64,000 nt of DNA. Source: Wocania ichthyoenteri Th78. Its GTDB lineage: Bacteria > Bacteroidota > Bacteroidia > Flavobacteriales > Flavobacteriaceae. The position numbers and the translations under genes were made by a program. This document shows, piece by piece, positions 35,453 to 42,704 of this stretch. Below the pieces are notes generated by a model. The model ran no database searches and had not been told where the DNA came from. It saw nothing but the letters and a program-made list of their open reading frames with translations. Numbering within the stretch: position 1 is the first letter of the stretch; every line of letters begins with the position of its first letter. The stretch lies in the NCBI RefSeq assembly GCF_000789235.1, contig NZ_KN525716.1, positions 1,527,674-1,591,673 of the forward strand. The letters run 5' to 3'.

Positions 35453-37000
35453 ATGGATAAAGAATTAATCATTCGATCTAGTTCCGACGATGTTGATTTT
35501 GCCTTATTAAAAGATGGAAAACTTATTGAATTACAGAAAGATGAAGATAGTAACGACTTCTCGGTAGGTGATGTGTTTATAGCCAAAATCCGAAAAGCTG
35601 TTCCTGGACTAAATGCTGCATTTGTTAATGTAGGTTACGAGAAAGATGCTTTTTTGCATTATCACGATTTAGGTCCTAAGCTACCTTCGCTTTTAAAATT
35701 CACAAAACGTGTAAGCACAGGTAAACTAAACGATTTTTCTTTAAAAAATTTCCCATTTGAAAAAGATATTGATAAAGATGGCAAAATTGCCGATGTCTTA
35801 AAATCAAATCAATCGCTATTAGTACAAATAGTAAAAGAACCTATATCAACTAAAGGTCCTAGAATTAGTTCTGAGCTTTCCATAGCTGGTAGATATATTG
35901 TTTTAGTTCCTTTTTCTAACCGCATCTCTATTTCACAAAAAATAGAAGACAAAGAAGAAAAAGACAGATTAAAACGATTGGTTAAAAGTATCACACCGCA
36001 AGGTTTTGGTATTATTGTTCGTACGGTAGCACAAGGCAAAAAAGTAGCTGAACTAGATAAAGATTTACAAAACTTGCTTAGTCGTTGGACGGCAATGTGT
36101 AAAAAGCTACACAAAGCACATCATCCCAGTAAAGTATTAGGAGAAATGAATAAAGCTTCGTCAATTTTACGAGACATATTTAACGACACCTTTACAGGAA
36201 TTACTGTTGATGATGAAGAGCTTTACTATCAAATTAAAGATTACGTGCAAGAAATTGCACCAAAAAAAGAATCAATAGTTAAATTGTATCAGTCTAACGT
36301 TCCAATTTTTGAAAAATTCGGAATTGAAAGACAAATTAAAACCTCCTTTGGCAAAACCGTTTCTATGGCAAAAGGCGCATATTTGGTAATAGAACATACC
36401 GAAGCACTGCATGTTATAGATGTAAACAGCGGAAATAGATCTAACAAAGCAAATAACCAAGAGGATACAGCACTTGAAGTTAATTTAATCGCAGCTACCG
36501 AAATGGCACGCCAATTACGATTACGTGATATGGGTGGTATTATAGTAGTCGATTTTATTGATTTAACCAGTGCAGAAAATAGGCAAAAGTTGTTTAATCA
36601 CCTTCGTGATGAAATGAAGGACGATAGAGCAAAACACAAAATATTGCCTCCAAGTAAATTTGGATTGATACAAATAACAAGACAACGTGTTCGACCAGAA
36701 ATGAACATTAAAACTCGTGAGGAAAATCCTGATGAGATTATTAATGGCTCTGAGGTAGAAGCTCCAATAGGATTGGTGCAAAAAATAAATCACGATCTTG
36801 AAAAGCTATTAAAAAAAGACTATAAAAAGCTGACTTTAAACACACATCCTTTTATAGCAGCCTTCTTAACAAAAGGTTTTCCATCAGTGCGTTCAAAATG
36901 GTTTTTGGAGCACAAAAAATGGGTTAAAGTTTTACCAAGAGATGCTTACACATACTTAGAATATCATTTTTTCGATAAAGATGGTAAACAAATTAAATAA
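35453..37000 (+). CDS. rng: Ribonuclease E/G family endoribonuclease
   Basis: The 515-residue protein has an N-terminal S1-like domain and the RNase E/G catalytic core with VIDVNSGNRSN and GGIIVVDFIDL, which carry the two Mg-binding Asp residues. It processes and degrades RNA. The zinc-link CPxC motif that joins subunits in RNase E/G of proteobacteria is missing; the corresponding region reads REENPDEIINGSEVEAPIG and the whole protein has a single Cys. The C-terminal end LEYHFFDKDGKQIK is typical of Bacteroidota Rng. A strong terminator follows. Confidence 0.93.
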   Translation: MDKELIIRSSSDDVDFALLKDGKLIELQKDEDSNDFSVGDVFIAKIRKAVPGLNAAFVNVGYEKDAFLHYHDLGPKLPSLLKFTKRVSTGKLNDFSLKNFPFEKDIDKDGKIADVLKSNQSLLVQIVKEPISTKGPRISSELSIAGRYIVLVPFSNRISISQKIEDKEEKDRLKRLVKSITPQGFGIIVRTVAQGKKVAELDKDLQNLLSRWTAMCKKLHKAHHPSKVLGEMNKASSILRDIFNDTFTGITVDDEELYYQIKDYVQEIAPKKESIVKLYQSNVPIFEKFGIERQIKTSFGKTVSMAKGAYLVIEHTEALHVIDVNSGNRSNKANNQEDTALEVNLIAATEMARQLRLRDMGGIIVVDFIDLTSAENRQKLFNHLRDEMKDDRAKHKILPPSKFGLIQITRQRVRPEMNIKTREENPDEIINGSEVEAPIGLVQKINHDLEKLLKKDYKKLTLNTHPFIAAFLTKGFPSVRSKWFLEHKKWVKVLPRDAYTYLEYHFFDKDGKQIK

Positions 37001-37002
37001 TT

Positions 37003-37039
37003 AAAAAACGCCTTACTATTTATTTAGTAAGGCGTTTTT
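37003..37039 (+). terminator. Intrinsic terminator after rng
   Basis: AAAAACGCCTTACTA and TAGTAAGGCGTTTTT form a long stem with a short AT loop and a T tail. Confidence 0.85.
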
Positions 37040-37110
37040 GCTTTATATGCCATTACGAAAGCTTTAGGTTGTGACAATCTCATTCTAATAACAAGGTTTA
37101 ATTATTATTT

Positions 37111-37196
37111 AGGCGTTACCTAAATAGGTCGGGCTTTCACTACTCGCTTCCTCCTATCGTCGGCGAGCTCAAACATGCCGTTCTATCCCTTACGCG
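37111..37196 (+). repeat. Family C dispersed repeat, copy 2
   Basis: It starts AGGCGTTACCTAAATAGGTC and ends near ATCCCTTACGCG. It is collinear with copy 1 (25921-26004) including TCGGGCTTTCACTACTCGCT and GAGCTCAAACA. It lies between rng and the restriction-modification genes; the rest of this 316-base gap holds the rng terminator and the methyltransferase promoter. Confidence 0.8.
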
Positions 37197-37272
37197 ACTA
37201 GCCAGTGAGTCTGGTTTTTCATATCACAATTATTAGTCTTTTTAAAATAAATTTACGATTTAGTTAATTTAT

Positions 37273-37303
37273 TTTGACAGTCCTATTTTTTAAATTAAAT
37301 TTG
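37273..37303 (+). promoter_or_regulatory. Promoter of the DNA methyltransferase gene
   Basis: TTTG (37273-37276), a 19-base spacer and TAAATTTG (37296-37303) match the consensus. The start codon at 37317 is only 13 bases after the -7 element, so the mRNA leader would be under about 10 bases. Confidence 0.75.
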
Positions 37304-37316
37304 TAACCAATGTTTA

Positions 37317-38603
37317 ATGTTTAGTAATGTGGTTATAAAAGAATATTTATCCTTAGCTGAAACAGCAGAACTTGTTGGAAAATGCAAAGAAACTCTCAGA
37401 AGATGGGATAACGAAGGCATATTAAAAGCTGTAAGAGAACCCGTTTCTAATTATAGAGTTTATCATAAAGAAGATGTTCAACTTCTACTAGGTAATTTAT
37501 TAAATACAGTTGACAAAGATGAAGTTTCAAATTTCATAAAGCCTCACAATGATTATTCAGTTTTAGAACTTTTTGCCGGGGCTGGCGGGCTAGCTGTGGG
37601 AATGGAACAAGCTGGATTGAAATGCGTCGCTCTGAATGAAATTGATAAATGGGCTTGCCAAACTTTAAAAAAAAATCGACCAAATTGGAATGTATTAGAA
37701 GGCGATATTAAAGATTTTTCTTTTAAAGAATATAATGGAAAGGTAGATGTAGTAACTGGTGGTTTTCCTTGTCAAGCATTTAGCTATGCGGGAAAAAAAC
37801 TCGGACTTAATGATGCCAGAGGCACTTTGTTTTATGAATTTGCAAGAGTAGTACGAGAAGTAAATCCTCCTATTTGTATTGGAGAAAATGTTCGAGGATT
37901 ATTAAGTCATGAAAAAGGAAAAACCTTAGAAGGAATGATTTCAATACTCGATGAAATTGGATATAATGTTGTTCCTGTAAAAGTTTTAAAAGCAATTAAT
38001 TATAGAGTTCCACAAAAAAGAGAAAGACTAATTTTGGTTGGTGTTAGAAAAGATATTGATGTTAAATATGAATATCCAAAACCTCATAAAAAGATATACA
38101 ATTTAGTTGACGCACTTAAAAAAGGAGATTTATATAATTGTAAAGCTCCCAAATCAGAAGGGTCAAAATACCCTGAACATAAAAAAGAAATTCTTGATTT
38201 AATTCCTCCTAAAGGGTATTGGAGGGATTTGCCAATAGATATTCAGAAAGAATATATGGGAAAAAGCTTTTATTTAGGTGGAGGAAAAACTGGAATGGCA
38301 AGAAGAATTGGTTGGGATGAACCTAGTTTAACTTTAACTTGTAGTCCAGCACAAAAACAAACAGAACGATGTCATCCAGATGAAACGAGACCATTTACTG
38401 TTAGAGAATACGCCAGAATTCAAACTTTTCCAGATGAATGGAAATTTATTGGATCTGTTTCTCAGCAATATAAGCAAATAGGAAATGCTGTTCCTTGTAA
38501 TTTGGGACAAGAAATCGGTTATTCAATTATTAAATTTTTGAATAAACTTTACTTGAAATCAAATAAATCTGAATTTTCGATTTCAATAGCCAACTCAATA
38601 TAA
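37317..38603 (+). CDS. DNA (cytosine-5) methyltransferase with N-terminal MerR-like HTH
   Basis: The 428-residue protein modifies cytosine in a type II site. Residues 10-60 form a MerR/excisionase-type helix-turn-helix (YLSLAETAELVGKCKETLRRWDNEG). The m5C methyltransferase motifs follow: I FAGAGG (86-91), IV PCQ with catalytic Cys at 152, VI ENV (190-192), VIII with QKRERLILVGVR, and a C-terminal motif X region GNAVPCNLGQEIG. An HTH fused to a methyltransferase is known to autoregulate expression in M.EcoRII and M.SsoII, so self-control is likely here. The 3' end overlaps the convergent endonuclease gene by 55 bases. The recognition site is not readable from sequence. Confidence 0.93.
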   Translation: MFSNVVIKEYLSLAETAELVGKCKETLRRWDNEGILKAVREPVSNYRVYHKEDVQLLLGNLLNTVDKDEVSNFIKPHNDYSVLELFAGAGGLAVGMEQAGLKCVALNEIDKWACQTLKKNRPNWNVLEGDIKDFSFKEYNGKVDVVTGGFPCQAFSYAGKKLGLNDARGTLFYEFARVVREVNPPICIGENVRGLLSHEKGKTLEGMISILDEIGYNVVPVKVLKAINYRVPQKRERLILVGVRKDIDVKYEYPKPHKKIYNLVDALKKGDLYNCKAPKSEGSKYPEHKKEILDLIPPKGYWRDLPIDIQKEYMGKSFYLGGGKTGMARRIGWDEPSLTLTCSPAQKQTERCHPDETRPFTVREYARIQTFPDEWKFIGSVSQQYKQIGNAVPCNLGQEIGYSIIKFLNKLYLKSNKSEFSISIANSI

Positions 38604-39259
38604 CCTCTTTCAAAAAAATTCTCAGTATCTATATTTAAAATCATAGAATCTAAACTTGCTACTAGTTTTTCATAAAAATCAGAGAACCCTGTTAATCTAT
38701 GCCAAAATTCAGCACCAATTATTACTGGGTAAGTCTCATCAATTTTCCTGTAATGCTGACTTAATTGTTCTTCACTACCATATAAAACACCCAAAATTAA
38801 GTCTGTGTTATTTAGATTCATAGCGTTAGTTCTACCCAAGTTTGCAACCTTTGAGAACTTACGCAATAATGGATTTACATCACCAGAGTTAATAGTATTT
38901 GGTCCAGATTTCAATTGACACCACTTTCTCCTATTATCTATTTTATCAATAAATTCAATATCCATTTCTGGTATTAAAGAACCATCTGCTAACCCCAATT
39001 CAACAAACATTCTCTGAATTCTTGTTCCAAATGAAGTAGTAATCGACGTCCCTAAAACTCTTGGATAATATAAAGCTTTAGCAATTCCAATTGGAGTGTA
39101 GTTATTCTCCAATACTTTAGATAAATATTTAACAATAATTGGATTTATTTTATACGATTTCAATTTAGAATGTTCTTTAAGAACATTCTTTTTATGATTC
39201 TCTAGAATATTTTCTCTAAAGTATTTCGTAATAATTTGAAGTAACTCATTTTCATTCAT
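38549..39259 (-). CDS. Type II restriction endonuclease, PmeII/EcoO109I-like
   Basis: The 236-residue protein is convergent with the methyltransferase and overlaps it by 55 bases. A PD-(D/E)xK-like core is visible as EMDIEFID (98-105) followed by QLKSGPNTI (115-123), with Gln in place of the usual Asp/Glu. The later GVLYG and YPVIIGAEFWHRLTG segments resemble EcoO109I and the PmeII family. It should cut the site that the neighbouring methyltransferase protects. The -7 element lies only four bases upstream of the ATG, which suggests a leaderless mRNA. Confidence 0.8.
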   Translation of the reverse strand: MNENELLQIITKYFRENILENHKKNVLKEHSKLKSYKINPIIVKYLSKVLENNYTPIGIAKALYYPRVLGTSITTSFGTRIQRMFVELGLADGSLIPEMDIEFIDKIDNRRKWCQLKSGPNTINSGDVNPLLRKFSKVANLGRTNAMNLNNTDLILGVLYGSEEQLSQHYRKIDETYPVIIGAEFWHRLTGFSDFYEKLVASLDSMILNIDTENFFERGYIELAIEIENSDLFDFK

Positions 39260-39263
39260 ATAA

Positions 39264-39271
39264 CAAATATA
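39264..39271 (-). promoter_or_regulatory. -7 promoter element of the restriction endonuclease gene
   Basis: TATATTTG on the minus strand, four bases before the start codon at 39259. A weak TTTCG stands in the place of the -33 element. Confidence 0.55.
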
Positions 39272-39299
39272 TGTAGATTATTTTCACCTTACGAAATCT

Positions 39300-40337
39300 T
39301 TAAGGCGCAGGATTAGGAATAGTATCATGCACTTCATTAATCTGTGCTAGTACTTCATCATTCAAAACCACATCAACACTATCAATATTTTCTTTAAGCT
39401 GCTCTAAATTAGTAGCACCAATAATATTACTGGTTACAAAAGGCTGTTGAGTTACAAATGCTAAACTCATTTGTGCTAAAGTCATGTTATTATCTTCAGC
39501 AATCTTTAAATACTTTTTTGTTGCTTCAGTAGCTTGTGGATTGGTATAACGACCAAATCTTGGGAATAGTTTTAAACGTGCGTTATCTGCTGCTGTCCCT
39601 TTTATATACTTTCCAGATAGTACACCAAACGCCATTGGCGAATATGCTAACAAGCCTATATTTTCGCGAATAGATACTTCGGCTAAATCACCTTCAAAGG
39701 TTCTGCATAATAACGAATATGGGTTTTGAATGGTTGCCATTCTTGGTAAATTATTTAATTTAGATTCCTCTAAATAACGCATAGTTCCCCAAGCCTTTTC
39801 GTTTGAAATACCAACATTTCTAATTTTACCTGCTTTAATTATGCCATCAAGTGTATGTAAAACTTCATTAAAATTATCTTCCCACGCATCATTTGGGTTA
39901 TGTTTATAATCTCTAACTCCAAAATAATTTGTTTCGCGTTCTGGCCAGTGTAATTGGTATAAATCAATATAATCGGTTTGCAAACGTTTTAAACTATCGT
40001 TTACTGCTTCTTTAAGAGCCTCTGGAGCAAAACCATTAGTACGAATATGCGCTGTATAATCACCATTGCCGGCAATTTTTGAGGCTAAAATTACTTTATC
40101 TCGATTACCAGTTTTAGCAAACCAATTACCAATAATAGTTTCTGTACTACCATAAGTTTCTGGACTAGCTGGAACCGCATACATTTCGGCAGTATCAAAA
40201 AAGTTTACGCCTTGATTTAATGCATAATCCATTTGAGCAAAACCATCGTCTTGAGTATTTTGATTTCCCCATGTCATCGTACCTAAACATATTTTACTAA
40301 CTTTTATATTGGTATTTGGTAATGTTGTGTATTTCAT
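39300..40337 (-). CDS. NADP(H)-dependent aldo/keto reductase (Tas-like)
   Basis: From ATG at 40337 this is a 345-residue aldo/keto reductase. The TIM-barrel motifs NFFDTAEMYAVP (with catalytic Asp and Tyr), VILASKIAG (Lys) and the QLHWPERETNYFG region (His) are present, and the end GATNLEQLKENIDSVDVVL fits NADP binding. It resembles E. coli Tas. An ATG at 40355 would add six residues, but it lies inside a family F repeat and the sequence MKYTTLPNTNIKVSKICLG is the usual family start. Confidence 0.93.
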   Translation of the reverse strand: MKYTTLPNTNIKVSKICLGTMTWGNQNTQDDGFAQMDYALNQGVNFFDTAEMYAVPASPETYGSTETIIGNWFAKTGNRDKVILASKIAGNGDYTAHIRTNGFAPEALKEAVNDSLKRLQTDYIDLYQLHWPERETNYFGVRDYKHNPNDAWEDNFNEVLHTLDGIIKAGKIRNVGISNEKAWGTMRYLEESKLNNLPRMATIQNPYSLLCRTFEGDLAEVSIRENIGLLAYSPMAFGVLSGKYIKGTAADNARLKLFPRFGRYTNPQATEATKKYLKIAEDNNMTLAQMSLAFVTQQPFVTSNIIGATNLEQLKENIDSVDVVLNDEVLAQINEVHDTIPNPAP

Positions 40338-40350
40338 AAATGCTGTATTT

Positions 40351-40373
40351 GTCATTCCCGAAAAGTTGGGAAT
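40351..40373. repeat. Family F palindromic repeat
   Basis: GTCATTCCCGAAAAGTTGGG followed by AAT is an imperfect hairpin. It overlaps the possible upstream start codon of the aldo/keto reductase. Confidence 0.6.
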
Positions 40374-40403
40374 ATTTTTAATTGAATTTCAAGGTTTGCT
40401 GTG

Positions 40404-40452
40404 GATTCCTGCCTGTACTTCGACTTCACTCAGTATAAACTCTGGAATGACA
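40404..40452. repeat. Family F repeat interrupted by a family B repeat
   Basis: GATTCCTGCC (40404-40413) and TGGAATGACA (40443-40452) are the two ends of a family F hairpin. Between them lies ACTTCGACTTCACTCAGTAT, a family B element like those in leuS and truB. Confidence 0.65.
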
Positions 40453-40485
40453 ACTTAGTTATATTTATAACTATTGGATAAAGAT

Positions 40486-40526
40486 AAAAAACCTTTAAAA
40501 GCTATTAAGGGTTTTAAAGGTTTTTT
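40486..40526. terminator. Bidirectional hairpin downstream of the OmpA lipoprotein gene
   Basis: AAAAACCTTTAAAA pairs with TTTTAAAGGTTTTT across a 10-base loop. It has A/T runs at both sides and could end the OmpA transcript from the right, 240 bases after its stop codon. Confidence 0.55.
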
Positions 40527-40599
40527 ATACGTTAGAGATTGCAGCGGCATCCTTTTTTAAAATAAGGAAAATACTTTATTTAAACCTAAACATTTAACA

Positions 40600-40630
40600 G
40601 ATAGCCACGTCCTTCGTCCTCGCTATGACG
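40600..40630. repeat. Family A palindromic repeat
   Basis: It runs from GATAGCCACGTCCTTCGTC to CTCGCTATGACG, with ends ATAGC/GCTAT. It is related to the copies at 4607-4632 and 19359-19394. Confidence 0.6.
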
Positions 40631-40638
40631 TAAAAAAG

Positions 40639-40673
40639 ATACAGCGGAAAGCGCGACCCTTGTGGTAACGCCC
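40639..40673 (-). repeat. Family C dispersed repeat, truncated inverted copy
   Basis: On the minus strand GGGCGTTACCACAAGGGTCG is followed by CGCTTTCCGCT; the rest of the 85-base element is missing. It is inverted relative to copy 2 (37111-37196), so the two face each other across the restriction-modification and aldo/keto reductase genes. Confidence 0.65.
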
Positions 40674-40695
40674 TAACAAAGAAAATCTTTGTTTA

Positions 40696-40720
40696 GATTC
40701 CCGCCTTCGCGAGAATGACA
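40696..40720. repeat. Family F palindromic repeat
   Basis: GATTCCCGCCTTCGCGAGAATGACA, with ends GATTC and GAATG and a CGC/GCG core. It completes the repeat-filled 430-base gap between the aldo/keto reductase and OmpA genes, where no gene is seen. Confidence 0.6.
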
Positions 40721-40768
40721 ATTTATCTGAAACTTTTAGGAAAACCCAAAAGAGTGTTTTTGCGAATA

Positions 40769-41728
40769 TTAATTCTCGTTTAACAACTTAGAAAGCTCGT
40801 CTAACTTAGGCGTTAAAATAACTTCAATACGTCTGTTTTTAGCTTTCCCTTCTGCGGTATCGTTTGTTGCAATTGGCGCAAACTCACCACGTCCAGCGGC
40901 TGTTAAATTCTCGGCATTTATAGATGGGTTTTCTCTAAGAATATTTACAATGGCTGTGGCACGTTTAGTTGACAAATCCCAGTTACCACTTAAGTTTCCG
41001 CTCCCCTGGTATGGTGCATTATCGGTATGTCCTTCAATTAAAACAGCAATGTCTGGATTAACGCCTAACACACTACCCAATTGCTGAACTGCTCTACGAC
41101 CTTCTGCTCCTACTGCCCAACTTCCTGAACTAAACAACAACTTATTTTCCATTGAAACATATACTTTTCCGTCTCGCTGTTCAACAGTTAAACCCTTACC
41201 TTCAAAATCGGTTAAGGCTTTTGAAATGGCGTTTTTAAGCGCTGTCATTGCAGCATCTTTTGATGCGATAACACTTTCTAATTCTGCTACGCGATCCGAG
41301 CGGTCTTGTAGCTCTCTTTTAAGTTTTGCTAATCGTGCATTCTCTGCGGCTAAAGCTTGTTCTTTGGCTTCTAATTGTGCTAATAATTCTCTATTTTTCT
41401 TAGAATTTTCGGCAATTGAAGCAGAACTATTTTTCTCTAAAGCATCATAAGAAGCTTTTAAATTATCTAAATTAGATTTTGTAGCATTGTAATCGGCTTG
41501 TAATTTATCGCGTTCTGTAACAGCTTCATTATAGGCTGCTGTTAGTTGCTTTAATTCATTTTCAGCTATGTTTTTCGCGTTTAAAAGTGCTTCATTTTCA
41601 TCTGAAAGGGTTCTGTTTTCTTGTTTTAAATTAGCATATTTTCCTTCTAATTCTTTATATACTTTTGGCGACACACAGCTTACTAAAAGCACTAAAGTAA
41701 ATACAGTTAATGTGATTTTTTTTATCAT
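40769..41728 (-). CDS. OmpA-family lipoprotein with long coiled coil
   Basis: The 319-residue protein has a lipoprotein signal (LVLLVSCVSPK, Cys at 18), a long Leu/Ala/Lys/Glu coiled coil (about 22-165) and a C-terminal OmpA domain (about 185-319) that includes IEGHTDNAPYQG and LSTKRATAIVNIL, the residues that hold diaminopimelate of peptidoglycan. It probably tethers the outer membrane to the cell wall. There is no barrel, so it is not a classical OmpA porin. It precedes nothing on its strand for 430 bases except repeats and a hairpin. Confidence 0.92.
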   Translation of the reverse strand: MIKKITLTVFTLVLLVSCVSPKVYKELEGKYANLKQENRTLSDENEALLNAKNIAENELKQLTAAYNEAVTERDKLQADYNATKSNLDNLKASYDALEKNSSASIAENSKKNRELLAQLEAKEQALAAENARLAKLKRELQDRSDRVAELESVIASKDAAMTALKNAISKALTDFEGKGLTVEQRDGKVYVSMENKLLFSSGSWAVGAEGRRAVQQLGSVLGVNPDIAVLIEGHTDNAPYQGSGNLSGNWDLSTKRATAIVNILRENPSINAENLTAAGRGEFAPIATNDTAEGKAKNRRIEVILTPKLDELSKLLNEN

Positions 41729-41759
41729 GATTTCAGGTTAAATTTATTTTTGTTAAATA

Positions 41760-42521
41760 TTAATTTTCTATTTCTACTAAAATTGGACAATGATCGCTAT
41801 GCACTGCATCAGAGAGTATAACGGCTCTTTTAATGTTTTCTTGTAATGGTTGCGAAACCATGGCGTAATCTAATCGCCAACCTTTATTATTAGCTCGCGC
41901 ATTAGCACGATAACTCCACCAACTATATTGCTGAGATTCTTTATTCAAATATCTAAAAGAATCAATAAATCCATTATTAATAAAGCTTCCTATCCACTCA
42001 CGTTCCACGGGTAAAAACCCTGAAACACCTTTCATTTTAGGGTTGTGAATATCTATTTCTTCATGGCAAATATTATAATCGCCACAAACAACTATATTAG
42101 GAATATCTTTTTTTAGCGTATTTATATAATCTTGAAACATATCCATATACTCCAACTTATGGTTTAGCCGTGCATCGTTTGTACCCGATGGTAAGTATAA
42201 ACTCATCACAGAAACCCCTCCAAAATCTACTCTTAGGTTTCTGCCTTCAAAATCCATAGACTCAATTCCTGTGCCGTATTCTACATGATTTGGCTCTGTT
42301 TTACTTAAAATAGCGACACCGCTATATCCTTTTTTCTGGGCACTAAACCAATAGTTGTATCTATAACCAGCTTTTTCAAACAAACTTAAATCCAACTGTT
42401 CTTTCATCGCTTTAATTTCTTGCAGACAAATCACATCTGGATTGGCACTTTTTAACCAATCGATAAAGCCTTTATTAATGGCTGCACGAATACCGTTTAC
42501 GTTATAGGATATAATTTTCAT
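41760..42521 (-). CDS. xth: Exodeoxyribonuclease III
   Basis: The 253-residue enzyme cuts DNA at abasic sites and digests 3' ends. Motifs of the ExoIII/APE1 family are present: SYNVNGIRAA at the start, CLQEIKA with the metal-binding Glu near 36, GDYNICH, and the final SDHCPILVEI. The start agrees with the family (MKIISYNVNG). It ends 31 bases before the OmpA start codon and could be cotranscribed with it. Confidence 0.96.
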   Translation of the reverse strand: MKIISYNVNGIRAAINKGFIDWLKSANPDVICLQEIKAMKEQLDLSLFEKAGYRYNYWFSAQKKGYSGVAILSKTEPNHVEYGTGIESMDFEGRNLRVDFGGVSVMSLYLPSGTNDARLNHKLEYMDMFQDYINTLKKDIPNIVVCGDYNICHEEIDIHNPKMKGVSGFLPVEREWIGSFINNGFIDSFRYLNKESQQYSWWSYRANARANNKGWRLDYAMVSQPLQENIKRAVILSDAVHSDHCPILVEIEN

Positions 42522-42547
42522 TAATTTTTTTAATTAAAGTTTTAAAA

Positions 42548-42569
42548 GATCCCGACCTCTGTCGGGACA
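42548..42569. repeat. Short GC-rich hairpin
   Basis: GATCCCGACCTCTGTCGGGA followed by CA holds a perfect TCCCGAC/GTCGGGA stem with a four-base loop. It lies in the gap between divergent xth and the large surface protein gene and resembles the other small palindromes of the window. Confidence 0.55.
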
Positions 42570-42704
42570 ATACCCTTTTTTTAAAAAGCGTATTGATTTC
42601 AGCTAAAATAAATAATGCGTTACATTTACACTATTATTTATATAAGGAGTTTTAACGAAGCTATTAACAAAATATTTTAAGCGTATTGCAGTTTAAGTAT
42701 CTAA

